From the NCBI RefSeq assembly GCF_022399565.1, contig NZ_JAJTUT010000005.1:160780-224779 (forward strand): a DNA stretch of 64,000 nucleotides, in the 5' to 3' direction. Source of the stretch: Flavobacterium algicola. Its GTDB lineage: Bacteria; Bacteroidota; Bacteroidia; Flavobacteriales; Flavobacteriaceae. Position 1 is the stretch's first letter, and every line of letters begins with the position of its first letter. The notes under the pieces are model-generated. The model saw only the letters and a list, made by a program, of their open reading frames with translations, ran no database searches and was not told the origin of the DNA. Made by a program: the position numbers and the translations under genes. Below are positions 43,953 through 52,580 of this stretch, one piece after another.

Positions 43953-45629
43953 TTAATTTCTTGCTGACTTCTTTTTGTCTGATTTTGGACCTACTCTAGA
44001 CATTGCACATCTAAATCCGATAAAATCTGTTGCCATATCTTGCGGGAAGTATCTTCTTTGTGCAGGATCCAACCAGTAAGCTCTATCTCTCCAAGAACCA
44101 CCCTTGTAAACTCTTACTTCATCATTTACCAAAGTTGTTCTTTTACTTGACTTATCGAACCTTCTTTGCATTTGTCCTAAACTATCTGTAGTTACATTAT
44201 GTCTAGGTGAATTGTACATCGCTTTACCATCTCTATCATCATTAGATTCTGAAGCTCCAAAGTTGTAATAAATAGAAGATTGTTTATCACCATCTCTATA
44301 ATTAACGTTGTTACTCTTATCAAAATTTTGTCTCAAATAAGTTTCTTGTTCATCAACAGGAACTTGTGCTATTTGACCAGGGAAATTTCTAGAAATAATT
44401 TTACCATTACTTAGCGTGTCATATTTAATTGTTTCCTTAGTAACAATTGAAATCTTACCATCTTCTCCAATTTTGTTTTTAGTATACATATTACCTCTAT
44501 AGTAGTTGAAGTCATTTGCTTCATTATCTATAATAGGTCTGTAAACATCGGCAACCCATTCTGCAACGTTACCAGCCATATCATACAATCCAAAATCATT
44601 TGCTGGATATTGTTTAACAGCATTAGTAATATCTGCACCATCATCAGACCAACCTGCAATTCCACCGTAATCACCGTTACCTTGTTTAAAGTTGGCTAAC
44701 TGATCTCCTTTAGTTTGTCTTTTTCCTGAACGAGTATAACTTCCAGACCAAGGATATTTCTTTTGACCCTTATAGATGTTATATTCTCTTTGACCTACGT
44801 CTGCAGCTGCAGCATATTCCCATTCAGCCTCTGTTGGCAAACGATATTCTGGCAATATGATACCAGAACTACGTTGAGCGTACACATTTGTAGGTGCTTC
44901 TCCATTTTTTGATTTAGAAGAAACTTGTCTACCTTTTGTTCTTTGTAAAGCAATACCTTCGTTCTTACTTCCGTATGTTGAAGTTGGTGAATTTATGTAT
45001 GTTTCAGTGCTAAATAAACTTTCTCCGTCAACTTCATCCGTTTTAGCATTCTTCTTCAAATAACCATTTTTTTCTAAGATAGCCTCGTTTACACGATCGG
45101 TTCTCCACTTACTAAATTCAACAGCTTGAATCCAATTTACCCCTACTACAGGATAATTTGCATACGCAGGATGTCTTAAATAGTTATTAGTCATCGTTTC
45201 ATTATACCCTAATCTATTTCTCCACACCAATGTATCTGGTGAAACTCCTGTATATATATGTTTGTAATTTTCATCAGATGGAGGAAAAACCATTTTTACC
45301 CAGTCTAAATATTCTAAGTACATAAAATTGGTAACTTCCGTTTCATCCATGTAGAAAGATTGCACATGTTGTTGTGTTGGTGTATTGTTCCAGTCATGCA
45401 TAATGTCATCTTGAACTTTACCCATTGTAAATGTTCCACCTTCTACAAAAACCAATCCAGGACCAGCAGTTTGAGTTTTGTTACTTCCAGCCTTTTTCCC
45501 GCTAACATTCCATCCCGTAGCGCGTGAAGAGCTGCTAGAACTTGATTTTTTACTACAACTAGAAAAACCTATCAAAACTAGTGATAGGGATAAAACCAAA
45601 TGTAACATGTTATTTTTAACTACTTTCAT
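43953..45629 (-). CDS. gldJ: gliding motility lipoprotein GldJ
   Basis: A 558-residue lipoprotein needed for gliding and stability of the type IX secretion motor in Flavobacteria. The lipobox ends at C25 in IGFSSC, followed by a serine-rich linker. The body has the formylglycine-generating-enzyme-like (FGE-sulfatase) fold: FVEGGTFTMGK, YRLPTEAEWEYAAAA, GNVAEWVADVYRP and the C-terminal RVYKGGSWRDRAYWLDPAQR with GFRCAMSRVG. In GldJ this fold is structural. The divergent neighbour is porU followed by porV, an arrangement known from Flavobacterium johnsoniae. A minus-strand -7 match CAAAAATA at 45748-45755 is a possible promoter. GldJ and the homologous GldK share this domain, but the order here favours GldJ. 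Confidence 0.93.
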   Translation of the reverse strand: MKVVKNNMLHLVLSLSLVLIGFSSCSKKSSSSSSSRATGWNVSGKKAGSNKTQTAGPGLVFVEGGTFTMGKVQDDIMHDWNNTPTQQHVQSFYMDETEVTNFMYLEYLDWVKMVFPPSDENYKHIYTGVSPDTLVWRNRLGYNETMTNNYLRHPAYANYPVVGVNWIQAVEFSKWRTDRVNEAILEKNGYLKKNAKTDEVDGESLFSTETYINSPTSTYGSKNEGIALQRTKGRQVSSKSKNGEAPTNVYAQRSSGIILPEYRLPTEAEWEYAAAADVGQREYNIYKGQKKYPWSGSYTRSGKRQTKGDQLANFKQGNGDYGGIAGWSDDGADITNAVKQYPANDFGLYDMAGNVAEWVADVYRPIIDNEANDFNYYRGNMYTKNKIGEDGKISIVTKETIKYDTLSNGKIISRNFPGQIAQVPVDEQETYLRQNFDKSNNVNYRDGDKQSSIYYNFGASESNDDRDGKAMYNSPRHNVTTDSLGQMQRRFDKSSKRTTLVNDEVRVYKGGSWRDRAYWLDPAQRRYFPQDMATDFIGFRCAMSRVGPKSDKKKSARN

Positions 45630-45837
45630 ATTCTTTTATAAGGTAATAATTTAAAGTGCTGCAATATAATAATTAACCATTAACCTACAACACCATTGAA
45701 AAAAAATTTTACAAATCAAAATTAAAATATATTCTACAAATCAAACGCAAAAATATACTATTTATTATTTATTTTCATATTAATTGATTTATTTTTACCC
45801 ACAATAATCACTAAAATCAATCTCAATTTAGTACAAA

Positions 45838-48800
45838 ATGAAAAAATTACTTTTTTTATTTATTCTTTCTACTACTATATTCTCATTTTCACAGACTAGC
45901 GGTTCTATTTCGCTCGTTTGGAATGATAAAACAGAGATGAATTTTGGAGATACAAAATTAAAAATCCCTCAATTTTCAGGCGATAGTTTCACATACAATA
46001 CCATTGACAAATCTATCCATTACATGCTTAAATTACCTGACAATTTGAGGTATAATGAATCGACTGTTCAAATTACAAATATCACCTACGAATCTATATC
46101 ATCTTCACAATTAGGTGATCTCTCTCACGTCAACATTCCCACTCAAATAATACAAGGTTTAAGTACAAATACATCCAGAGACATTATTCAGTCTTTCTTA
46201 TCCATTGCGCCTATTATTAAGGATGGACTTGGATTTAAAAAAGTCATCTCCTTTAATTACAATGCACCAAACCAACCAAACACGATAACTTCAAACACGA
46301 TAGCAAATAAAAGTAATGCAACTGCCCAAATAACAAACTCAGTACTTGCATCTGGAGAATGGTTTCAATTTTATATTGAAAAATCTGGCGTTTATAAACT
46401 CGACAAAAATTTCATACAGCAGTTGGGACTGAACTTAAGTAATGTTGATCCGAAAAGAATAAAAATATATGGTAATGGTGGAAGAATGCTTTCTTTATCA
46501 AATCTAACCTCCTACCCTAATGATCTAATAGAAAATGCTATTCAATTAACTGGAGAAGATGATGGTAAATTTGACAATAACGATTATATTTTGTTTTATG
46601 GAGAAGGTACAGATACATGGAATGATGAAAGCCAGACTTCGATCAATCTTTTTGAAAATAAATCCTATTACTATATAACTGTACAAGGAGACAATGGAAA
46701 AAGAATTGCAGAAAGAACACAACCTTCAGGTAACACAACATTAAACATAACAACTTTTGACGACACGCAATACCATGAAGTAGACCTTTACAATATTGCA
46801 AATGTAGGCCGCCAATGGTTTGGAGAATCATTTGATATTAACAATATTCAAGAATTCTCTTTTGAATTTCCAAATTTAGTTACAACGACACCGATATCAA
46901 TAAAGATAGCCGCCGGCGCTGCAGCTTTTACAACTACAACCTTCAATGTCCAAGCAAATGAAACAAATGTAGGAAGTTTTAATCTATCACAGTTAACACC
47001 TTCAAACACAGAAATAAAATACAGCTACAATAGTTATAACGGTACTTTCACCGGAAGTGATAATGTAAAAATAAAACTTACTTACAATAATAATAGTGTA
47101 GCAGGATCAAAAGGTTACCTAGATTACATCCAACTTACAGCAAAGAGAAATTTAAAAAGTACGGGCAAGCAGTTCAAATTTCAATATAATGCTGCAGCTT
47201 CCAATTTCGGAATCGGCCAGTATGCAATTTCGAACTCGAAGAGCATTTCTCAAGTTTGGGACATTACAGATATTTACAATGCTACCAAATATTCTAACTC
47301 AGATCTAGATTTATTTACCTTTAAAGCTAACCTTGGTGAGATAAGAAAATATATAACTATTGAAGCAAATGATTATTTAACACCTTCAAAAGATAATAAC
47401 ACCAAAATTGCTAATCAAAACATTAAAGGAACCGTTTTCAATGACAGCAAAGGACAGTTTCAAGATATAGATTATGTTATCATCACCCCTGCTTTCTTGG
47501 CTAATCAAGCTGAAAAATTAGCTGCATTCCATAGATCGTATTCAAAACTAAACACGAAGGTACTAACGTTAGAAACTATCTATCACGAATTCTCATCTGG
47601 GAAACAAGATATAGCGGCTATTCGAAACTGCATAAGATACATTTATCAAAATAGCTCAAATTCTGAGACAAGATTAAAATATGTAAACTTGTTTGGTGAT
47701 GCATCATATGACTATAAAAGCAAAACATCTGCAAATACCAACATTGTACCTATATACCATGCACTGAGAGGTAATACCGTTGGAGAATCATCATTTGCTT
47801 CCGATGATTTTTATGGCTTGATGGACATTGGTGAAGGTAATATCACAAATAATTTTGGAGGTATCGATATTACACTAGGACGAATGCTCGTCGCTGACAC
47901 CAAACAAGCAGAAGAGATGGTCAATAAAGTAATCGAATACCATGATGCAAAATCATATGGTAGTTGGAGAAACAACTTTATGATGATTGCTGATGACTCA
48001 GACAAGGCTTCTGATTTATCACTACAATTTAGACAGAACCAGTTATCTGATATTATTAGCTCAAAAAAACCATTTCTTAATCCCGAAAAAATACTTCTCG
48101 ATTCATATGTACAGCAGACTTCTGCAGGTGGGAATAGGTACCCACTAGCTCGAACTGATATATTTAATGCCTTTGAAAAAGGAGCTCTTATAGTAAATTA
48201 TTTAGGTCATGGAGGTGAAGATGGTTTGTCTGCAGAACGAATTTGGGAAAAATCCGATGGTGAGAATTTGAACAACCAATACAAATACCCTCTCTTTGTA
48301 ACCATTACTTGTGATTTTTCACGTTTTGACAATCCTTCTAAACAAACTGCTGGTGAATTTGTTTATTGGAATCCAACTGGTGGAGCAATAGGAATGATTA
48401 CAACTATTCGCTCCATCGCACAAACGACAGCAGAAAACTTCAATGATAATCTTTTTAAATACCTTTTATCATATGAATCAAACGAATATACATCTATAGC
48501 AGAATCATTGCGTCTAGCAAAAAACAATACACCTAGTTCTTCCTCCAATGTTATTTTTTATATTGGAGACCCAGCACTTATGTTAGCCATACCAAAACCG
48601 ACAATCCGACTTACAAAAGTTAATGATATACCTATCTCACAGTCAATTGCAGACTTTAAATCTTTAGCAAAAATAAAAATAGCAGGAGAGATTACTGATG
48701 GCAATAATAACATTTTAGCCAATTATAATGGTGAAGTAGCAACCCGCATATTCGATAAAACAACTTCTAGAAAAACACTTAATAATGATGGATATAGTCC

Positions 48801-49680
48801 GTCAATAAACTTTAATGTATTAGGAGAGTCAATTTTTAGAGGGAATGCAACTATCACCAGTGGTCAATTTGAATTTAGTTTTATTGTACCCAGAGATATT
48901 AGAATACCATTAGACAATGGTAAAATAAGTTTCTATGCAACTCAAAATCAAACACTCGAAGACAAAGCGGGACAGGATACATCTATAAAAATTGGTGGCG
49001 TTAACGAAAATGCACCTGAAGACAATATAAATCCAATTGTACAGTTATATATGAACGACGAAACGTTTGTTTCTGGAGGCATTACTAATTCATCTCCATT
49101 CCTCATTGCATTGCTTGAAGATGAAAGCGGAATTAATACTGCCAGCGGAATCGGACATGACATCACAGCTGTATTAGATGGCGACGAAAGCAATCCTTAC
49201 ATATTAAATGATTATTACCAAACCAATTTAGATGATTACACCAAAGGAACAGTTCGATTTCCTCTCCGTGATATTACTGCAGGTTTACATACATTAACAT
49301 TTAAAGCGTGGGATGTTTATAATAATCCAACAACAACCGAAATTCAGTTTCTAGTAGTTGGTGACGAAACCATTACATTAACCAACGTTCTTAATTACCC
49401 TAACCCTTTTGTAAATTACACAGAATTCTGGTTTACACACAACCGTCCTTTCGAGCCTCTAGAAGTACAAGTTCAAGTATATACAGTTACAGGAAAGGTA
49501 GTTTGGACAAAAAACCAGCTAATAAATACAGACGGTTTTTTATCGAAAGAGATAACATGGGACGGTAGAGATGATTTTGGAAATAAAATCGGAAAAGGAG
49601 TTTATGTTTATAAGCTGACAGTCAAATCTAGCTTAACAAATAAAAAGGCTGAAAAATTTGAAAAACTTGTGATACTTTAA
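45838..49680 (+). CDS. porU: type IX secretion sortase PorU
   Basis: A 1280-residue gingipain-like (C25) cysteine peptidase that removes the C-terminal sorting domain of T9SS cargo and links the cargo to the cell surface. A signal peptide (about 1-19) is followed by long beta-rich regions. The peptidase core has VNLFGDASYDYK, the catalytic H791 in YLGHGGEDGLSAERIW and C825 in TITCDFSRFDNP, so the dyad is intact. The last 90 residues hold a C-terminal domain of sorting type (NYPNPFVNYTEFWF, GKGVYVYKLTVKS). It is followed by porV after 39 bases and divergent from gldJ. Its substrates here would include the type A protein at 19272. Confidence 0.95.
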   Translation: MKKLLFLFILSTTIFSFSQTSGSISLVWNDKTEMNFGDTKLKIPQFSGDSFTYNTIDKSIHYMLKLPDNLRYNESTVQITNITYESISSSQLGDLSHVNIPTQIIQGLSTNTSRDIIQSFLSIAPIIKDGLGFKKVISFNYNAPNQPNTITSNTIANKSNATAQITNSVLASGEWFQFYIEKSGVYKLDKNFIQQLGLNLSNVDPKRIKIYGNGGRMLSLSNLTSYPNDLIENAIQLTGEDDGKFDNNDYILFYGEGTDTWNDESQTSINLFENKSYYYITVQGDNGKRIAERTQPSGNTTLNITTFDDTQYHEVDLYNIANVGRQWFGESFDINNIQEFSFEFPNLVTTTPISIKIAAGAAAFTTTTFNVQANETNVGSFNLSQLTPSNTEIKYSYNSYNGTFTGSDNVKIKLTYNNNSVAGSKGYLDYIQLTAKRNLKSTGKQFKFQYNAAASNFGIGQYAISNSKSISQVWDITDIYNATKYSNSDLDLFTFKANLGEIRKYITIEANDYLTPSKDNNTKIANQNIKGTVFNDSKGQFQDIDYVIITPAFLANQAEKLAAFHRSYSKLNTKVLTLETIYHEFSSGKQDIAAIRNCIRYIYQNSSNSETRLKYVNLFGDASYDYKSKTSANTNIVPIYHALRGNTVGESSFASDDFYGLMDIGEGNITNNFGGIDITLGRMLVADTKQAEEMVNKVIEYHDAKSYGSWRNNFMMIADDSDKASDLSLQFRQNQLSDIISSKKPFLNPEKILLDSYVQQTSAGGNRYPLARTDIFNAFEKGALIVNYLGHGGEDGLSAERIWEKSDGENLNNQYKYPLFVTITCDFSRFDNPSKQTAGEFVYWNPTGGAIGMITTIRSIAQTTAENFNDNLFKYLLSYESNEYTSIAESLRLAKNNTPSSSSNVIFYIGDPALMLAIPKPTIRLTKVNDIPISQSIADFKSLAKIKIAGEITDGNNNILANYNGEVATRIFDKTTSRKTLNNDGYSPSINFNVLGESIFRGNATITSGQFEFSFIVPRDIRIPLDNGKISFYATQNQTLEDKAGQDTSIKIGGVNENAPEDNINPIVQLYMNDETFVSGGITNSSPFLIALLEDESGINTASGIGHDITAVLDGDESNPYILNDYYQTNLDDYTKGTVRFPLRDITAGLHTLTFKAWDVYNNPTTTEIQFLVVGDETITLTNVLNYPNPFVNYTEFWFTHNRPFEPLEVQVQVYTVTGKVVWTKNQLINTDGFLSKEITWDGRDDFGNKIGKGVYVYKLTVKSSLTNKKAEKFEKLVIL

Positions 49681-49696
49681 TAAAATACTATATTTG
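49667..49696 (+). promoter_or_regulatory. promoter of porV
   Basis: TTG at 49667-49669 and TATATTTG at 49689-49696 are 19 bases apart, so porV has its own promoter spanning the porU stop. Confidence 0.6.
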
Positions 49697-49719
49697 TCAA
49701 ATAAATTTTTACATCAAAA

Positions 49720-50877
49720 ATGAAAAAAATAATACTTTTTACTAGCTGTATACTAGCTTTTTGGAACGGAAATGCACAAGAAAACAGGGTGATAACAACC
49801 GGGGTTCCTTTTTTACTAGTTTCAGCTGATGCAAGAGCAGCAGGAATGGCAGATATTGGGGTAGCTACATCGGCAGATGCGTTTTCTCAACAATGGAATC
49901 CAGCGAAATATGCCTTTGCCACAGAGCAACAAGGAGTATCCATAAGTTACACGCCATATCTTACAGATTTAGCAAACGATATTGCATTAGGTCAATTAAC
50001 ATACTACAATAGAATTAATGAACGTTCTGCTTTTGCAACGAGTCTTCGTTATTTTAGTTTTGGAGAAATTGAATTACGCCAAACGGGAGAAGCCAATGAA
50101 ATAACTAGAAAAGTATCTCCTAGCGAATTAGCTATTGACGGATCCTACTCTCTTAAATTGAGCGAAAGATTCTCTATGGCTGTTGCCGGACGTTACATTC
50201 GTTCTGCACTAAAGGTAGCAGATGCCAACAATGATGCTTCGGCAGCTAATACATTTGCAATTGATATCGCTGGATTTTATCAATCTGAAGAATTAGCATA
50301 CAATGACTTCAACGGTAGATGGAGAGGTGGATTCAATATTCAGAATTTAGGGCCAAAAATCAGTTACGATAATGATAACATTAGCACTAATTTTATTCCA
50401 GCAAATTTAAAGATAGGTGGAGGTTTTGATTTCATTTTTGATGATTACAACAAAGTATCTCTTAATTTAGAATTCAACAAACTACTTGTACCGACCCCTC
50501 AATACGAAAGCACAGACACAGCAGAACAAACACAGCAAAAAACAGAAGATTACAATTCTATAGGTTGGACATCTGGAATTTTTAAATCATTTGGAGATGC
50601 ACCAGGTGGACTAAGTGAAGAGCTAAAAGAAGTTACTTACGCTGCTGGAGCGGAATATACTTATCAAGATTCATTTGCAATGCGTTTGGGATATTTTAAC
50701 GAAAATGAATTAAAAGGAGCTAGAAAATACTTCTCTCTAGGTGCCGGATTTAAATACACAACAGTAAAAATTGACGTATCTTATTTATTTTCTGCTTCGA
50801 AAGTAAAAAACCCACTTGAAAACACTTTGCGATTTTCATTGACACTTAATTTTGGTGACCAATACGATGAATATTAG
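49720..50877 (+). CDS. porV: type IX secretion outer membrane protein PorV
   Basis: A 385-residue FadL-like barrel that shuttles T9SS cargo from the translocon to the PorU sortase complex. A signal peptide (about 1-19) precedes the family block SADARAAGMADIGVATSADAFSQQWNPA region at about residues 35-60. Alternating aromatic strands follow, ending in LRFSLTLNFGDQYDEY. PorV is also called LptO in Porphyromonas gingivalis. The gene follows porU by 39 bases and is closed by a perfect 14-bp terminator. It may be transcribed both from porU and from its own promoter at 49667. Confidence 0.95.
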   Translation: MKKIILFTSCILAFWNGNAQENRVITTGVPFLLVSADARAAGMADIGVATSADAFSQQWNPAKYAFATEQQGVSISYTPYLTDLANDIALGQLTYYNRINERSAFATSLRYFSFGEIELRQTGEANEITRKVSPSELAIDGSYSLKLSERFSMAVAGRYIRSALKVADANNDASAANTFAIDIAGFYQSEELAYNDFNGRWRGGFNIQNLGPKISYDNDNISTNFIPANLKIGGGFDFIFDDYNKVSLNLEFNKLLVPTPQYESTDTAEQTQQKTEDYNSIGWTSGIFKSFGDAPGGLSEELKEVTYAAGAEYTYQDSFAMRLGYFNENELKGARKYFSLGAGFKYTTVKIDVSYLFSASKVKNPLENTLRFSLTLNFGDQYDEY

Positions 50878-50900
50878 CATATAAAATATATCAAATTTTA

Positions 50901-50937
50901 AATCCAAATTTCATCAAATGAAATTTGGATTTTTTTA
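50901..50937 (+). terminator. terminator of porV
   Basis: AATCCAAATTTCAT (50901-50914) and its exact complement (50918-50931) form a 14-bp stem with a CAA loop and a T run. The ATG at 50918 lies inside it and is therefore not the cdd start. Confidence 0.92.
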
Positions 50938-50947
50938 TATTTATAAA

Positions 50948-51430
50948 ATGAAAAAAATCAGCATTAATACAGAATTTAGTGTTTTTGAAAATGCGCAAGA
51001 AACACCGCAAGAAATTCAAACATTGTTAAAAGAAGCAATAGCTATTCGAAACAAAGCCTATGCCCCTTATTCAAAATTTAAAGTAGGTGCAGCTATATTA
51101 CTAGATAACGGAAAGGTAGTTTTAGGATCCAATCAAGAGAATGCAGCATACCCATCAGGTCTTTGCGCCGAAAGAGTAGCTATATTTCAAGCTGGGTCAT
51201 TATATCCTGACGCAAAAATAAAAACCATTGTGGTTACAGCGGCAGCAGAGCTTAATACAACTACAAATCCCATTCCACCTTGCGGAGCATGCAGACAATC
51301 AATTGCCGAATATGAGATACGACAAGATGCTCCAATCGAAATTTATTTTACAGGCGAAATAGGTGATATTTACAAGTCAGACTCACTAAAAAACTTGCTC
51401 CCGTTATTATTTAACAAAAACATGTTGTAA
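50948..51430 (+). CDS. cdd: cytidine deaminase
   Basis: A 160-residue homotetrameric-type cytidine deaminase that converts cytidine and deoxycytidine to uridine and deoxyuridine in pyrimidine salvage. The zinc site is CAERVAIF (with the catalytic Glu) and PPCGACRQ, and the substrate block NAYAPYSKFKVGAA-like sequence (KAYAPYSKFKVGAA) is present. An in-frame ATG 30 bases upstream falls inside the porV terminator, so the ATG at 50948 (MKKISINTEF) is chosen. It lies between porV and pdhA in the order familiar from Flavobacteria. No separate terminator is evident. Confidence 0.93.
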   Translation: MKKISINTEFSVFENAQETPQEIQTLLKEAIAIRNKAYAPYSKFKVGAAILLDNGKVVLGSNQENAAYPSGLCAERVAIFQAGSLYPDAKIKTIVVTAAAELNTTTNPIPPCGACRQSIAEYEIRQDAPIEIYFTGEIGDIYKSDSLKNLLPLLFNKNML

Positions 51431-51478
51431 TAATACTAAAAATCAGCATTAAAATTTTAGTTCTTAATTGTAATGTTC

Positions 51479-51486
51479 TATTTTTG
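51479..51486 (+). promoter_or_regulatory. candidate -7 element for pdhA
   Basis: TATTTTTG fits TAnnTTTG and would give a leader of about 85 bases. The -33 position reads TTTAG rather than TTTG. Confidence 0.45.
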
Positions 51487-51573
51487 CAATTCGCAATTCT
51501 GTACCATTACACTATTTTGCGACAAGATCACAGTTGACATTACAATAAAAACTTTAGCAAAAGAATAATCTAG

Positions 51574-52572
51574 ATGAAAGAAGTTACAAAAGAGGTTTAT
51601 TTGAAGTGGTACGAAGACATGCTACTTTGGAGAAAGTTTGAGGACAAACTTGCAGCATTATACATTCAACAAAAAGTTAGAGGTTTTCTACACTTGTATA
51701 ATGGTCAAGAAGCAGTATTAGCGGGTGCATTACATGCTATGGATTTGACTAAAGACAAAATGATTACTGCTTACAGAAATCACGTTCAGCCAATCGGAAT
51801 GGGCGTTGACCCAAGGAGAGTAATGGCAGAGCTTATGGGAAAAGTAACTGGTACTTCTAAAGGTATGGGAGGATCAATGCACATTTTTTCTAAAGAACAC
51901 CGTTTTTATGGTGGACATGGAATTGTTGGAGGACAAATTCCTGTAGGAGCTGGATTAGCTTTTGGAGACAAATACAACAATACTGGAGGAGTAACCATGA
52001 CCTATTTTGGAGATGGAGCTGCTCGTCAAGGTTCTCTTCATGAATCTTTTAACATGGCTATGCTATGGAAATTACCTGTAGTTTTTATCGTTGAAAATAA
52101 CGGTTATGCTATGGGAACTTCAGTTGAAAGATCTGCAAACCATACAGATATCTGGAAATTAGGTTTAGGATACGAAATGCCTTGTGGACCTGTTGATGGA
52201 ATGAATCCTGTAAAAGTTGCTGAAGCAATGACTGAAGCTATTGAAAGAGCTCGTCGTGGTGATGGACCAACATTTTTAGAAATGAAAACGTACCGTTATA
52301 GAGGTCACTCTATGTCTGATGCGCAACTATATCGTTCTAAAGAAGAAGTTGAAGAATACAAAAAAATCGATCCAATTACACAAATTTTAGACGTAATCAA
52401 GGATAAAAAATACGCTACACCAGAAGACATCGCAGCAATTGAACAAAGAGTAAAAGACAAGGTTCAAGAATGTGTTGACTTTGCAGAGAACTCTCCATAC
52501 CCAGAAGTTCAACAATTGTATGATGTTGTGTACGCACAAGAAGATTATCCATTTTTACCTCATAAACTATAA
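51574..52572 (+). CDS. pdhA: pyruvate dehydrogenase E1 component, alpha subunit
   Basis: A 332-residue E1-alpha subunit of the alpha2-beta2 type pyruvate dehydrogenase. It binds thiamine diphosphate through GDGAARQGSLHESFNMA and VENNGYAMGT (GDG...NN motif). The phosphorylation-loop region is YRYRGHSMSDAQLYR, and HLYNGQEAVLAG lies near the N-terminus. The beta subunit gene is not next to it: pdhC (E2) follows after 8 bases, so pdhB is encoded elsewhere, a common order in Flavobacteriaceae. The alpha-beta E1, E2 and E3 complex makes acetyl-CoA from pyruvate. Confidence 0.95.
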   Translation: MKEVTKEVYLKWYEDMLLWRKFEDKLAALYIQQKVRGFLHLYNGQEAVLAGALHAMDLTKDKMITAYRNHVQPIGMGVDPRRVMAELMGKVTGTSKGMGGSMHIFSKEHRFYGGHGIVGGQIPVGAGLAFGDKYNNTGGVTMTYFGDGAARQGSLHESFNMAMLWKLPVVFIVENNGYAMGTSVERSANHTDIWKLGLGYEMPCGPVDGMNPVKVAEAMTEAIERARRGDGPTFLEMKTYRYRGHSMSDAQLYRSKEEVEEYKKIDPITQILDVIKDKKYATPEDIAAIEQRVKDKVQECVDFAENSPYPEVQQLYDVVYAQEDYPFLPHKL

Positions 52573-52580
52573 AATCAATT

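Noticed and set aside
43953..45629. GldJ as the formylglycine-generating enzyme for the nearby sulfatase
   Set aside because: It has the FGE fold but is a lipoprotein in the gldJ-porU-porV context; in GldJ and GldK the fold is structural and the catalytic cysteines of FGE are not apparent.
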